Assembly: GCF_003144195.1 (NCBI RefSeq)
Contig: NW_020290057.1
Span: 1-64,000, forward strand
Source: Ceraceosorus guamensis
Taxonomy: Eukaryota; Basidiomycota; Exobasidiomycetes; Ceraceosorales; Ceraceosoraceae
Reading direction: 5' to 3'
Length of the DNA stretch: 64,000 nucleotides
Part shown: positions 1-11,455 of the stretch, piece after piece
Numbering within the stretch: the first letter of the stretch is position 1
How the letters are laid out: each line of letters starts with the position of its first letter
Made by a program: the position numbers and the translations under genes
Notes under the pieces: generated by a model
Database searches by the model: none
What the model was told of the DNA's origin: nothing
Seen by the model: the letters and a program-made list of their open reading frames with translations, nothing else

Positions 1-23
1 GACCCTAATTCCAGACACCCTTG

Positions 24-74
24 TAACCCTAACCCTAACCCTAACCCTAACCCTAACCCTAACCCTAACCCTAA
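24..74. repeat. Telomere repeat tract (TTAGGG type, C-strand)
   Basis: About 8.5 uninterrupted copies of TAACCC run from 24 to 74, so this end of the window is the left chromosome end. The first 23 bases are imperfect and contain only one CCCTAA; they may be a sequencing artefact at the contig tip or a variant repeat. The TTAGGG-type unit is common in basidiomycetes. Confidence 0.95.
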
Positions 75-1555
75 AATATCATGAGTAGGCTGCTACGTCC
101 GCTCGTTCATGCCGTTCCAATCGGGGTAAGCTTGACACGAGCTCGACGACCCGTGGTTGCGCAATCAGGGCTCGAGCGAGCGGAGTATACAGCACTCGGT
201 GCGCGATACGCAGGTCCAAAGAGCTGTCAGCGCGAGCTCCATATACGTGGGACAGGGGGGCGCGAAGCTCAAAGTAAGAAGACCGTGCCGCTGAGCTCGA
301 CAGTGCAGCCCGCCCAAGCGTAGCAGCATCGAGAGTGCGTAATGCGCGTGCGTCCGCGCCCGGACATGATTTGTGCAGAAACAGAAAGCGAACGTGAGAG
401 TCTGCGCGCCTACGCCTGCTTCGTCACGCCATCGCGGTCCAAAAGGGAGCCGAAAAGGCACAAGAAATTCATTCACAACCAAGGCTCCATCGATGAGGGG
501 GCATACAGTCTTCTTGCACTTGCGCAGTCAGTTTGCGTAAAAGGGAAAAAAAATAGGATCTCGCTCTTCAGCTGCCACGGTCTCAGACGACGGCAGGTCA
601 TCCAACATGCTTGTAGCACTGGCTATCACGAGCGAAGCCATGTTCCAACCCGTAGACTCGCGTCGTGTCCGGGCTCATTCACAAATATGATCGAACCTGT
701 CCCAAGTGGCCCCTCCTATGATGATTGTGCTTTGTACAGTCGCGGCAGACTCGGGATCTTCCTGCCTTTTTTTTGGAAGTCGTGCGAACCCAAGAGCCAA
801 AAGAATGTGCGCAGACGCCTTGAGACTCGAATGCAGGAGAGGGGCTCCTTCTCCAAATCGGTACCTGCGGAGTCAGAGGACGTGTTGCCTCCTCGAATCC
901 GAGCGCTGATCTACGGCCAGGCCGTTTTTCTCGCTTCGAGTCAGTGGGCCGCGCAGCCAGGCGCTGTGACCAATTCCGTGCTCCCCAAGGTTCTCGTGAC
1001 GAGACCAATTGGTGGCTATCCAGCCATTGCCTCGCGCCGGGCCTAGCGCCTAGCGATACGCTACGAGACCATTGGCATTTTTGTGCGACGCCGTTTGGGT
1101 CTACCCCTCGATTGCCGGGGCTTGGCGTAGTCGCAATTACCTTTGCCCAGTCTGCTCCGAAGGGCGGCGCACGGAAGAATGCAGACGTGTATTTTGTACC
1201 AAGAGCCGTGCAGGCCTCTGTGGACGCCCGGGTCGGGCAGACAGGAGTCCTTTGAGCCACAAATGAGGAGATGCGCCGCAAGCACGCTCGGGTAGGCGTG
1301 GACAGTCGTCAGTGTCCGGGCGCAGCCTCCCGAGCGCACCATGGTGCACGCCAGCTGGGTGTCCTTGCAGCACGCTGGATCTCCTTCCTACGCTTGCACC
1401 TACAGAGACGGATATAAGAGGTGCTCCAGCTCTTTGGAGTGTCATCCGATCCCCAAGACTCACCGTCCTGAAAAGCTGCCGCAAACCGTCAAAGCCCCGT
1501 ATTCAAAAAGCCGCCTGCACTACACATCTCATCAGCACACAGCACACTCACGCCC
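75..1555. other. Subtelomeric DNA without a convincing gene
   Basis: Open frames of up to about 230 codons overlap on both strands, but none shows a recognisable domain, a signal peptide or a consistent intron pattern. I see no trace of the RecQ-like helicase that often flanks fungal telomeres. A TATAAG at 1413-1418 lies about 140 bases before the first secreted-protein gene and probably belongs to it. Confidence 0.5.
1413..1418 (+). promoter_or_regulatory. TATA element of the secreted-protein gene at 1556
   Basis: TATAAG about 140 bases before the ATG. Similar elements lie 90 to 130 bases before five other family copies. Confidence 0.5.
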
Positions 1556-2019
1556 ATGATGAAGCTTATTCTCCTCTCAGCCCTCTTGGTGTCCGTGTTC
1601 GTCGCCCAGGCAGCAGGTCAAGAGAGAAGCAAGATCAAAAAGTATTGTTCGTAAGCTTCTTGCCAGCGTAGCCATCTTTGTCTTTTCTGACTTTCAAAGA
1701 GTTGTTTCCGGCTCTGCCCTGCCCATGACAGCGGTCATCCACAGGCCCGCAGGCTGGACCGACGGGCAAGTGAGCAACGCTTGGGTTACCGAGTGCAAGG
1801 CGATTGGAGGCTCGACCAGCGGTCTCCAGTGGGGCGATGTCGCTTGTTTCGTTGGGTAAGTGCCTGCGCTTTCAGCCCTGCAAGTTGACTCGTAGATGAA
1901 GGACCTGACGTGACTGTACTCGCTTTGGACGCAGACCGGGCGGCGCAGACCTAGGAGGTCAAGTAATTTCCGCCCTGGAGGAGCAGAACCCCGGCGAGTG
2001 GGAGTTTGGCAACGCTTAG
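1556..2019 (+). CDS. Small secreted protein, three exons (divergent subfamily A, copy 1)
   Basis: Exons 1556-1650, 1700-1855 and 1935-2019 encode 111 residues. The start is the first of two adjacent ATGs and opens a clear signal peptide (MMKLILLSALLVSVFVAQA). Introns begin gtaagc and gtaagt, and both are phase 2. Exon 2 holds a GWTDGQVSNAW stretch followed by two cysteines (ECKAIGG and ACFVG). Exon 3 ends with NPGEWEFGNA. The layout of signal peptide, W-containing middle exon ending in Cys-x2-Gly, and short last exon with a Trp near its end matches the larger family further in, but sequence identity is low. Function is unknown. A tandem relative follows at 2485. Secretion is a strong inference, effector function a weak one. 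Confidence 0.75.
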
Positions 2020-2484
2020 TGACGGACCTTGTCTGCTGCCGCTCGTTCGGAGAGTTGCCAGACTCATCGAAGGGCCCCGCAGCAAAGCTGTGCTACCGCT
2101 ATCTCCGTCACTCAATCCGAATTTGGCTCGCGAATGCCATGCTCTCTTTCCTGACCTGCGCGCTAGCGGGAGCCTGATTGCCCTACTGTGTGCGGACGGG
2201 AGTATTCTTTTTGCGAGCGGCGTTGCCATGAGACCTGGGCAGACGCCGGCAGGGGGCGTTGGTCTTCCGGGTGCGGCCGCTGAGGCTCGCTACTCGACAC
2301 TATCTTGCTAGTCTCACAAGAAGCTCGAAAGTTACGCTGCGCTACAGCCATATGCACCCCACTTTGCCAACGCTCGCTATCCCCACCCCCTCGAGACTCA
2401 ACAATCTATCGAGACGCGCAAAGTCATCCTCGGATCCCTCGAGCGCTGCTCACACTGGCAGCACGCGGACCGCTGGCGCCGACG

Positions 2485-2973
2485 ATGAAGTCTTTGACCC
2501 TTCCAATTCTCCTCTTGTTCTGCTTCACGGATGCAATTTTGGCTCAAGAGGGGCCCATAGGGAGTGCAAGGTCCCGCATCCCTCACTACAGTACGTAAGG
2601 CTCTTCCCAATGCCATTTCATGCCGTGCTGCTGACAATTTCCTCTGCTCTCGACGCTCGTCCCAGATCTCATCAAGCGTCCGAAAGGCTGGACCGACGAC
2701 CAAGTCAGCACAGCCTGGACGAATGCATGCCATGCGATCCAGTCGGAGGCTCAACCAGCGGCTATCAGGCCCTTGCGAACCGAGTCGCGTGCTTCGACGG
2801 GTGAGTATCAGCAGCAGCGGGCCATGGTCTCTGGTGCGCGCGCGTTTCTGATGTGGATCGTACGTAGCGTTGATCTTTTCGAACGCAGGCCGACAAGTGC
2901 AGACAAAGCTGGCTCCGTGCTTGCGGCGCTGCTCAAGCAAAATCCAGGCGAATGGGTCATAAAGAAGATTTAG
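2485..2973 (+). pseudogene. Tandem copy of the secreted-protein gene at 1556, with a 5-base insertion
   Basis: Exon 1 (2485-2590) starts with a signal peptide (MKSLTLPILLLFCFTDAILA). Exon 2 starts at 2666 and carries RPKGWTDDQVSTAW, matching copy 1. Between the codons for HAI and GGSTSG there are five extra bases compared with copy 1, so the GGSTSGYQ..ACFDG segment is in a different frame from the upstream part. The old intron 2 (2801-2888, gtgagt..cag) is 88 bases and has no in-frame stop in the upstream frame. An unspliced message therefore re-enters exon 3 in the normal frame and ends NPGEWVIKKI at 2973. It is either a young pseudogene or a gene that has changed its middle by retaining the intron. 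Confidence 0.6.
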
Positions 2974-3129
2974 GCGGGCGGCCCGGCACCTTCATGCAGT
3001 CGCTACTTGACGCCGAGTGGCGAACATCATCAAGAATTTTCCGCAGCAGCCTTGTGCTTGTCCGATTCCTGTCTTAGCTAGGCTTGTCAGTGCAAACCAC
3101 GACTGCTCACGTCTATCTGGGCGTCTGAG

Positions 3130-3431
3130 ATGTTTGGATCCATCTTGACCGCGATTGGGGTTTTGCAGGCAGGCGTCTCATCCGTTTCCGCGAGCAGCTA
3201 TTTCGGACACCGGCTCACAATTGTCCATGCTGTCAAAGGCGTTCATTCGCAGTCAACTGGGTGGTCAGCTCCTCGCTTCACCTTTTGTCCGATGTTCGAC
3301 TCGGAACGGTGCTTCAAGAAGCATGTGCATGTGTATGTCTGGGTGAGGGGTGTCTCGTGCGATGCTCGGTTGACTGCGATACTTGTGTTGCCTTCTTCGT
3401 CTGCAACCGTTCGCAGAAGGTTTCCGCGTGA
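3130..3431 (+). CDS. Possible small secreted protein, unrelated to neighbours
   Basis: An open frame from an ATG at 3130 begins with a plausible signal peptide ending near VSSVSA. A donor (gtgagg) after 3342 and an acceptor (tcgcag) before 3417 would give two exons (3130-3342, 3417-3431) and 75 residues with two cysteines. The second exon would code for only four residues. There is no recognisable domain and no similarity I can see to the three-exon family. It is small enough to be a chance frame; it is listed because of the signal peptide and its position directly after the tandem secreted genes. Confidence 0.3.
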
Positions 3432-3551
3432 TGCCGCTCCCACTCATCTCTTCTAGCTCGGAAACGCTTCAACGGTATGATGGGAGATGGGTTCGAACGC
3501 GAATGTATTCACCTGGCAAGGTCCTCGAGCCATCGAGTAGTCTTCCTCCGC

Positions 3552-4256
3552 CTAGTTGTAACCCTTCACTTGAGGCTCCAAGTCGAGCCAAACGCAATGG
3601 TACGCATTGATGGTGACGTTGACATGCGCGGCCGCCTGTGTGAAGGAAGGCCAATGCTTGCCGCATCGAGTGCAGATCCAGTCCATCTTGGCGTGCGCCG
3701 AAGCTTGATGCTGCTTGAGCGACAACAGCCTCTTGGTCCTGAACCGACCCGCAGAGTTATCGGCATTGCGGGTGGGATAGGAATGCGGGACAGCGCTGCT
3801 GCAAGCCCAGCATTCCCAGTCCTCCGCTTCCGAGTCCAATGCCAGAAGCGCGGACATGCGCTCCTCCACCTTCTCTAAGCGCTTTGCGTGCTTCTGCTCC
3901 GTCGTCTCGCGAATCTGGCGCTCCTGCGTACGTTTACCCAGAGCGATGCAGTCCTTGATTGCCTTGACCGCCTCGTCACCCAGAGTGGGCATAGAGTTGA
4001 GACGCTGCTTGACGCGTCTCGACGTGTCTTCTGCCGACTGCCTGCGCGCGGATCTCCCACATGTCAACGGGAGGTCTGAATCACTCTCCGAAGAGACAGC
4101 GTACATTTGCGTCTCTGCAAAGTGGAACGGCTGGGTGTAGGTACCCGCGCCTGAGCACGCGGAATGGATGGTGCGCGTCAGTCAAGTAAAGGGTCAGCGT
4201 GAGCGAGCAGGCGCATTCAGCAACTCACCGAACCTCCTAGGACGAATAGAGCTCAT
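3552..4256 (-). CDS. Subtelomeric zinc-finger family protein (two-finger type)
   Basis: Exon 1 (4256-4229) codes for nine residues (MSSIRPRRF) and one extra base; an intron (gtgagt to gcag) joins it to 4114-3552, giving 196 residues. The middle is charged and probably helical (KRTQERQIRETTEQKHAKRL). Two Cys/His clusters follow: WECWAC...HQASAH, then WICTRCGKHW...AAAH and a final YHC. The spacing of the second, C-x2-C-x12-H and a later His-Cys, suggests a C2H2 or C2HC zinc finger. The closest relative in the window is at 11.5 kb, with the same ending (C-x-WLDL-x-P). No standard domain name can be assigned by eye. A DNA-, RNA- or protein-binding role is inference from the finger pattern alone. 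Confidence 0.65.
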
Positions 4257-5189
4257 GATGGGAGTGCAACGCTCGTCATGCGTCGACAAAACTGTCTGCC
4301 ACAAGCTTCCTTCAAGGCCCCGCTGTGAGACGGAGGACACGGGTAGGCATGCAAGTTCAGCATGTATGCGCTCAGAACGGAGCCAAGACTGGTATGAGTC
4401 ACTGCAAGCTGCTGACCGATGATGGCATGTTGGCAAGCTCAGAGCATATTCGCCGACATGGAGACGTGGCGCAGCGCGATGCTCCAGCTCTCCAAAGGGC
4501 TGATGTGCGCGTTAGAGATGGGCGATCCGCGAAAGCTTTCCAGGCGTGAGCTGCCGTCTCCCTGCAGCCCAAGACAAGATGATTTTGAAAGCTCAAATGA
4601 TCGATTGCATTTGAGATTCCGAGAGGTTCTCCTCTGTTCCAAAGAATCAAAACGAGGTGATCGGTAATGGTGGTGATGAGGAAGGTTCCCTCAGCGCCCA
4701 GGTGGACCAACGCACCCACAAAGTCACAAGTCTGGGACTTTCCCTGTGCTCCAAGGCGCAACGCCTGTCCGCAGGCCCGCGCATTTATCCTGCTGTGGTG
4801 CCTTTTGCAGCAGCTATGCGCGCATGCATGCAGCGTAGCATGGGCCCAAACAGCGTATCACGTGTCACGCACGGACTCGAGACGCTTGACCGTGATGCGT
4901 CTGATGTCTATCCGACCGCGGCGCTTCTCATCCCGTCAATCAGCAGTCGTGAGTTGAATCTCTTCAACATGCACGCTCTCTACTACCTCCTTCACTCTGA
5001 CTCGCACTGGAGAGAAGACCTCACGCGACACGGCCTTTGCGCGCAAGTCGTGAGCGTATCGCGCAGTCCACCACCCATCGCGCTTCCTCTGCCAAGCCGA
5101 GTGAGCTTTGGTTTGGCTTGCTCATCCTTCGACTCAGCTCAGCTCGTCCTGCAGCACCCCACACACAATCGCAGCAGCTTGCTCTCACC
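4257..5189. other. Intergenic region between zinc-finger gene and VPS11
   Basis: This 0.9 kb stretch must hold the divergent promoters of the minus-strand gene at 4256 and VPS11 at 5190. Overlapping frames on both strands (for example 4399-4761 minus) lack recognisable features. Confidence 0.4.
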
Positions 5190-8100
5190 ATGTCTCAAGC
5201 AGCAGCTGAGCAGGTTGCGAGCGGAAGCGGAAGTGGAGGAGCGGTGCCAGCATGGCGCCATTTCAGCTTCTACGATGCCACCAGGCTCTCTGATGCGGAG
5301 GATCTGGCCCTGCCTCCTCGATCGCTGCGCAACGCCACGCGCATCGTCGCTCTCACCTCGTCCATCGTCTGTCCACCGCTCCCTGCCTCGCAAGATGCTC
5401 GGACAGAGGAGCCGCACGAGGTGCACAGCGACAGCAACGCAGCCGCGCCAGCTCCCTCGTCGCATCCAGATGGCTGCATCATCTCTGCGCAAGTGGATGG
5501 TAGGGCTGAGGTGCTCCATCCGCGCACCTACGCTACCCTCGCCAGCTGGAACATGTTCCCGGGCGGCCGAGCAACGCACTTGTCTGTGGATGGCAAGGGG
5601 AGACTGGTATCGATCGGAGAAGAGGCTGCTGCGCGCTTTCCCGTACTGAGGATCTGGGATCTGAGACGAGTGCAGCAGCAGCAGCATCATCATCAGGGCG
5701 CAGCGACGTGGGCTCCGCTGCTGCTCGCTTCTGCCAGAGTGCAGCATGGAAGCAAGCCTTTGCCTGTGAGTGTCCAGCGGCTGTGCTATTCCTGTGGGCA
5801 TATTGGCGGGGGACGCGAGAGTCGGCGATCGGAAGCAAGGCGCGGCGCGGCGCGGCGCGGCGCTGCGCTGCGCAGAGCAATTTGTCTGATTTTGTTGCCT
5901 TCTGCTGCCCGTCTCTCTCTCTCTCTCTCTCGTCTTGCTCATCGCATCGCAGGTGGCAGCCTTGGCGCACACGCCTAGCCTCACTTACCTCTCTGTAGCG
6001 CTAGCCGATGGCTCGGTCTTGCTGCTCCGCTCCGTCGATGCGTCTCTCAGCGGGCCTATCACCAGCACCGCGAACGTTGCAAACAGCGGTGCATTGCGCG
6101 GAGACAGCTTAGCGGCGCCGGCATTCCAGCTGCCCAAGTTCAAAGTCGTCTTTCAGCCTTCGAGCGCAAAGTCGGCCAATGCAGCATCCGCAGCAGAGAT
6201 TGTCACTTCGCTAGGCTTTTGCGAAGTGGTGTCTGCCAGCAGACAAGATGAGGGCAAGGCGGCTGCAGCTGCAGCTGCTGCTGCTACGCACATCGCCTCT
6301 CGTCAGCGCCTCAACGCTCGCGGCGAGCTGCCCAGATCGGCGATGCGCAAACAGCAAGGGCAGCATCTGCAAGAGCCGTTGCAGAGCGCCAGCGCGGTGC
6401 ACCTGCTCATCGTGACGCTCGAGCGCGTGCTGCGGTACAATGTCCTTGGACCATCCGCCGGCAACCCTCCTGCCGTGGTGGACGACGTTGGTTGTGCCCT
6501 CTCTTGCGGAGTCATGGTGGAAGGGCCTCTGCTCGCACCATCCTCTGCCTCGACGGTCGATCAGCAATCTGCATTGCAGGGCAAGATGGTCATCGCGAGG
6601 CAGGAAGCCATCTACATTGTCGGTGCTGAAGGAAGAGAAGTTTGCTTGGCTTATGATGGTGAGCGCAGTATGACACCAGACTGCGATGGTACAAGCGAGC
6701 GTATAGAGCTGAAGCGAGCGTCGACTGCACCCCCCGTCAGAGCCCAAACGGTCCGTGCACCTCCTCAAGACTCACCTCGTCATCATCTCGCCGCCCGTCC
6801 CCGCCTCTGCACTCTCCGCGCAGGCTCGCAAGCCTGCGTCTTTAGCCGATCCGGCCGCTGCTAATCTTGGGCGACGCGGAAGTAGTGCACCGAAAGAGGT
6901 GGTCAATGTCACCATCTTCGATTTGGTGAACAAGCTGATCGTTTTCAAAAAGGCTTTTGATGGGGGTGTCAGGATGGCGTGGACAGATTCTATGGGCGAT
7001 ATCGCGGTGCTCAGCGACGATGGCACGGTGAGTGTATGCAGGTGCGTGCGGCGAGCGGCACCCAAGAATCGGTGCTGACGAGCATCGCGTGCCTTTCCCT
7101 CTTTTGTTTGTCTTTTCAGCTCACGAGACTGGAAGAAAAGGGTTTGCAGGCAAAGTTGGAGATGCTGTTCCGCAAAAGCTTGTACCTGCTTGCCATCAGC
7201 GTGGCCAAGTCGCACCGCGCCAAGAGACCCGTGCTGGGCAATGACTCGCATTCAGCCGCTGTGCGCACCTCGGAAGGCCAGCCGGACGATCAACTGCTGG
7301 GAGAAATCTATCGCCGGTATGGCGATCATCTGTACGCCAAGGGGGACTACGATGGTGCGATGGCGCAATTCGTAAAGACCATCGGTTTGGGCACGCAACC
7401 GAGCTACATCATCCGACAGGTGAGTATGGCCCAATGTCCGATCACAAAGAGGCACTCGCTCATCGCCTTTCCATTCGCAGTTTCTGGACGCTCAGCGGAT
7501 CGCTCATCTCACAACCTACCTACAAGAGCTGCACGCGCGAGGTCAGGCCAACTCGGATCACACGACGCTGTTGTTGAACTGCTACACCAAGCTCAAAGAC
7601 GTTGCATCTCTCGACCGCTTCATCAAGCGACCCGTGACGCGCAAGCAACCTGGACAGGATGACACGGGCGACGATGTCTTCCACGAATCGGACGTGGATC
7701 AGGATCGCGACGAGCTGCCCTTCGACTTGGCTACGGCGATGCAGGTCTGTCGACAGGCCGGTTATCACGGCCACGCAGCATACTTGGCAAAGCGGTATCA
7801 TCGGCACGAAGATTACCTGCAGATCCAACTGGATGACGTGCAGGACTACGACGAGGCTCTGACCTACTTGCGCACGCTATCCCCGCAGGATCTGGAGATG
7901 CACCTTCAGCGCGTCGGAAAGACGCTATTGGCGAACCGTACTACTGCGACGACCGATCTGCTGATAGAGTTGTGTTCCGGCGCTTTCTCACCCTCTCCTA
8001 TCGCCATTGGCTCGGGCGTCGATGCGGCTCCTCAGGCACCATCCACGGCAGCTGCGTACCTTTCCTATTTGCAGATTGGCAATTATGCCAAACAGAGCAC

Positions 8101-9636
8101 AGCAGACAACGTGAATGGAGCAGCAAAAGCGGCACCATCCTCCGACGCTCCGCCATACTCGATCGAAGGCGATGCGGGAGAGCAGCAATCCACCACGATG
8201 CCGACATACCACACCCCATCTCCTCGCGTCTTTTTCGCTCAATTCATCCGGCACTCTGCGCAATTCATCCGCTTCTTGGAGACTGTCGCGCTGGCCAGAT
8301 GGGGGCAGAGTATCAATGAGGATGAGGTGCTGGAGCCTCGAGACGCCCCCCTTAAGCCTGGCGTGCTGGCCATGATGGATGCGCCGGGACAAGACCTGAC
8401 AAAGAGTCTGCGGCAGCTAGGCATGGAACCTGGCGATGACAAGTACGAAGAGGAAGAGAGCGGCGATCAGCGAGCCATTTGGAACACTCTGTTGGAGCTG
8501 TACCTCGCCTCTGCGCGCGAGAGAAGTGGACGAGACGGCAGCGGGCAGAATGGTACGGCTGTCATGGAAGGATCGCCCGATGAGCGGCTCGATGCGACGC
8601 AGCGCAGAGCGAGATCGGACAGAGCGCTGAGGTTATTGGAGCAGCACGAAGCGTTGCCGTACGATATCACCCACGCTCTGGTAGTCTGCACGACGGAAAA
8701 TTTCGAGCGTGGATTGGTGCTGCTTTGGGAGAGGCTGGGCATGTACGAAGATGTGATGAAGCTTTGGATGGATGTGGGCAGTGCTGAAGCGCACGCCGCT
8801 GGCGGAGCGAAAGCTGGAGCAGCGAAGGAAGCGAGTCATCGAGTCATGGCCTGCCTGCGACGGTATGGCGCTCTGCAACCGCACTTGTACCCCATCGTGC
8901 TGCAGTACCTGGTGTCGGATCAGAGCATCCTTGCGAATCATCAAAAGGACTTGTTGCAGGTCATTGCGCACATTGAAGAGGAGAACATCATGGGACCGTT
9001 GGAGGTTGTGCAGGCCCTCGGACGGACAAGGGTCGCTACCGTTGGACTGCTTCGCGATTATCTCAGTCGAACGGTTGAGCAGGAACGTCAGGAGATCGAG
9101 GCTGTGAGTGCAGAGGTGCAGCTACCGATCTTGGCATCGCTTACGATTTTTCCTTTTTTCTCTGCGCCCATCGTAGGACCAGAACCTGATCACGACGTAC
9201 CGAGGCGAGACGTCGAAGAAGCTGCAAGAAATGTCGGAGCTGACGGATGCGAACCATCCGCGAGTGTTCCAGATGACGAAATGCACGGCTTGTGGAGGTC
9301 AGCTCGAAGTGCCCTCTGTGCACTTTATGTGCAGACACTCTTTCCATCATAGGTGTTTGGGCGATGGAGAGAATGAGTGTCCAGCTTGTGCTAGGGCGCA
9401 CGCGACGGTGCGAGAGATCAGAGCGAACAATGAAGAGATTGGATCTAGGCACGATCTGTGAGTGCGACTTCGATACGCGAGGTGCTGGAGCGTGAGAATG
9501 AAGACGAGCTCATCAATGTCCGATCTGCTCGCTACCAAATAGCTTCTTGCAGCAAGTTCACAATGCGGACGATGGCTTCGATGCCATCGCCAACATGTTC
9601 TCCAAGGGATTGTTTGGCGCAAATAGGCTGATATGA
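5190..9636 (+). CDS. VPS11: Vacuolar sorting protein 11 (CORVET/HOPS core subunit)
   Basis: Seven exons (5190-5765, 5953-6658, 6741-7027, 7120-7419, 7481-9103, 9177-9457, 9543-9636) encode 1288 residues, longer than yeast Pep5 (1029). The N terminus has the VPS11 WRxFxFY signature, followed by a beta-propeller region. The middle is a long alpha-solenoid with a clathrin-heavy-chain-like repeat (ALEVV-type segments in exon 5). A RING-H2 finger lies near residues 1200-1235: C-x2-C, then C-x-H-x2-H-x2-C-x7-C-x2-C, with the typical VHFMCRHSFHHRCLG core. The C terminus (ANMFSKGLFG) also matches the family. VPS11 is shared by the CORVET and HOPS tethers and acts in endosome-vacuole fusion. It is the only housekeeping gene in the first 33 kb. 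A VPS11 protein usually has the second metal ligand set that is seen here, so the finger looks intact. Confidence 0.93.
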
Positions 9637-9852
9637 GTCTTGTGCAGTGATTGTACACCCTAGATACCCTACCATCATCTGCTGGCATTGCACTCGCACT
9701 CACAACTCGACAAAGGTGGATTGGCATTGCTTCGACGACATCACGACCCTTCAGAACGATGCCCTGTCAGCGACGCTGCGATACAATTTCAATAGCATGG
9801 AGAAGTCATTGCGGAGGCCAGATGATGCGCTCGGTAGAAGCACTGCATGGGT

Positions 9853-10197
9853 CTATGGGCGCATCGGCACGATGGTGAATTGTTCGATGGGCGCTTCCAG
9901 ACGCTTGTTGAGCTCGATGACGCAGGCCTGCGTGTGGTCCACCTGCTTCTCGGGCCAACCCCTGCGCGAAATGCACGTCAGAGGCGTGGGAGAGAAGAGA
10001 AGGATGAGGAGAGGTGTTGTCATTGACACAATGCATTTGGCTTTGAAACTCACTCCCAGGCGTAGCAGTAAAGCGCCAAGACGCCTTTGTAGTAGTCCAG
10101 TTGGCTGAACCCGTTCGCTCCGTACAGCTGCGTGCAAGTAGCATGCAAGAGACCCTAGCATCATCTGGGGTGATACCTTTCAGCAGCTTGTCGACTT
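9853..10197 (-). pseudogene. Remnant of a three-exon secreted-protein gene
   Basis: Exon 2 (10197-10054) and exon 3 (9961-9853) of the family can be recognised, separated by a normal intron (gtgagt..gcgcag). The residues CTQLYGANGF and GVLALYCYAW line up with CTQEYGESRR and GYTALFCHG of the 20 kb copy. Exon 2 is 144 bases where the 15, 18, 20 and 27 kb copies have exactly 145, and the reading frame shifts near TPDDAR, consistent with loss of one base. No signal-peptide exon can be found upstream within 250 bases. The gene is therefore 5' truncated and frameshifted. Exon 3 (109 bases) is still open to a stop. Confidence 0.6.
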
Positions 10198-10672
10198 CAA
10201 GGCACGGGCGCGCAGCACGAGCTCATCGCAACATTTTTCGCCAGATTACCGAGGACACGCGATTCGCCGAGATTGCCGAGGAGCGAACCCTACAAATTTC
10301 GCGCTTGACATCTTGTCCAAGCCAAGTGGTTGCAAATTTAGAGACAGGTCATCAGTTTATTCATTGAACAGGGTAGACGTCGGGCGCGCGCGCGCGCGTT
10401 TCGCAGAAGCGCGTGGGGCTGTACACCTGCAGGGATCGCCCGTAGCCGAAAGGATACGGAGAGAGCAAGCCAGCAAGGCGCTCGCTCCCCACGCTTCACC
10501 GATCGAGCGGTAAGGCGCTTGCGCGAATTGCGTGCTCTTCGCAATTCGCAAAAAGTATGGAGCAATGATGATGGTATTGCGGAGAGATGGATGGATCGCA
10601 TCTGTGGTGTTTACATGTGCGTGCATCCAGCGCGTGCGTGCGCGCACGTGACAAAAAGCCCCGCCGGCGGGC

Positions 10673-10711
<39 letters not shown>

Positions 10712-11455
10712 TTTCACGCCCCGCTCGATCCGGTACGCAAAAGTCTCAATGAGACGGAAGGGGGGAGGAAGAACCGCTTTGCTTGCTTGCTTGCTTGCTT
10801 GCTTGATTGCACGAGTAGAGCAACCCCCTCTCGTATGCCACACGGATGCTTCTTCACACCACACCACATCGCACTGCGATCGAATGGCACTTCGGAAAGT
10901 GCAAACGGGGGACATGTCAGCTTTCTGTTCGTGGAGGAGCAGCAGCAAGAAGGAAAGGGCTGCTGCCTTTTTGCTTCGCTTCGCTCCCCTTTTGCATGTT
11001 CCTTGCGGTTCGTCCTTCATCAGCTAGGCACGATACATGACGCCCCGACGTGAGAAGGTTGTGTTCTCGACGGCGCTACGACTTGATCTACAGGATGGGA
11101 TTGGATGAGCCCAGAAATTGGAATGAACGTGGACTTTTGTGGATGAAGTCGGGGTGTGTGAGGGGGTTGGAGGGAAATGGGTAGACGCACGGTGGAGTCT
11201 CGAGTTGTAGATCTTCCCGTTCGACTGCTTGAGCAGACATTCTCTCGAGTCTGGTCTAGCGGTGCAGTGCCTGACTATGGGGCACAGGATTGAAGCGTCG
11301 TCCTCTCAGCGAACACGGGTCGGATTGGAGCGTCGTTCTCTCAACGCCTGAGGGCAGGAGAGACGTGCGATTGGCGAAGCGTGAGTTTTGGTGAGCGTCT
11401 CGCATTCGCTACTGCTATGCCTGCCGATGATCTATCTCCATGAGGGCAATCTTGC
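10198..11455. other. Gene-free stretch with a long poly-C run
   Basis: No supported gene. It holds a CG-alternating run (10382-10399), a homopolymer of 37 C (10675-10711) and a GCTT microsatellite (about 10781-10803). The TTAGGG-type repeat does not recur here. Confidence 0.5.
10675..10711. repeat. 37-base poly-C homopolymer
   Basis: Thirty-seven consecutive C follow a GC-rich stretch (CCGCCGGCGGGCGG). Much shorter tracts of 18 lie at 19179-19196 (C) and 59989-60006 (G). The exact length is at the limit of what sequencing reports reliably. Confidence 0.85.

Noticed and set aside
679-1281. 200-codon minus-strand frame close to the telomere, considered as a subtelomeric helicase fragment.
   Set aside because: No helicase motif, no splice pattern, and it overlaps equally long frames on the plus strand.
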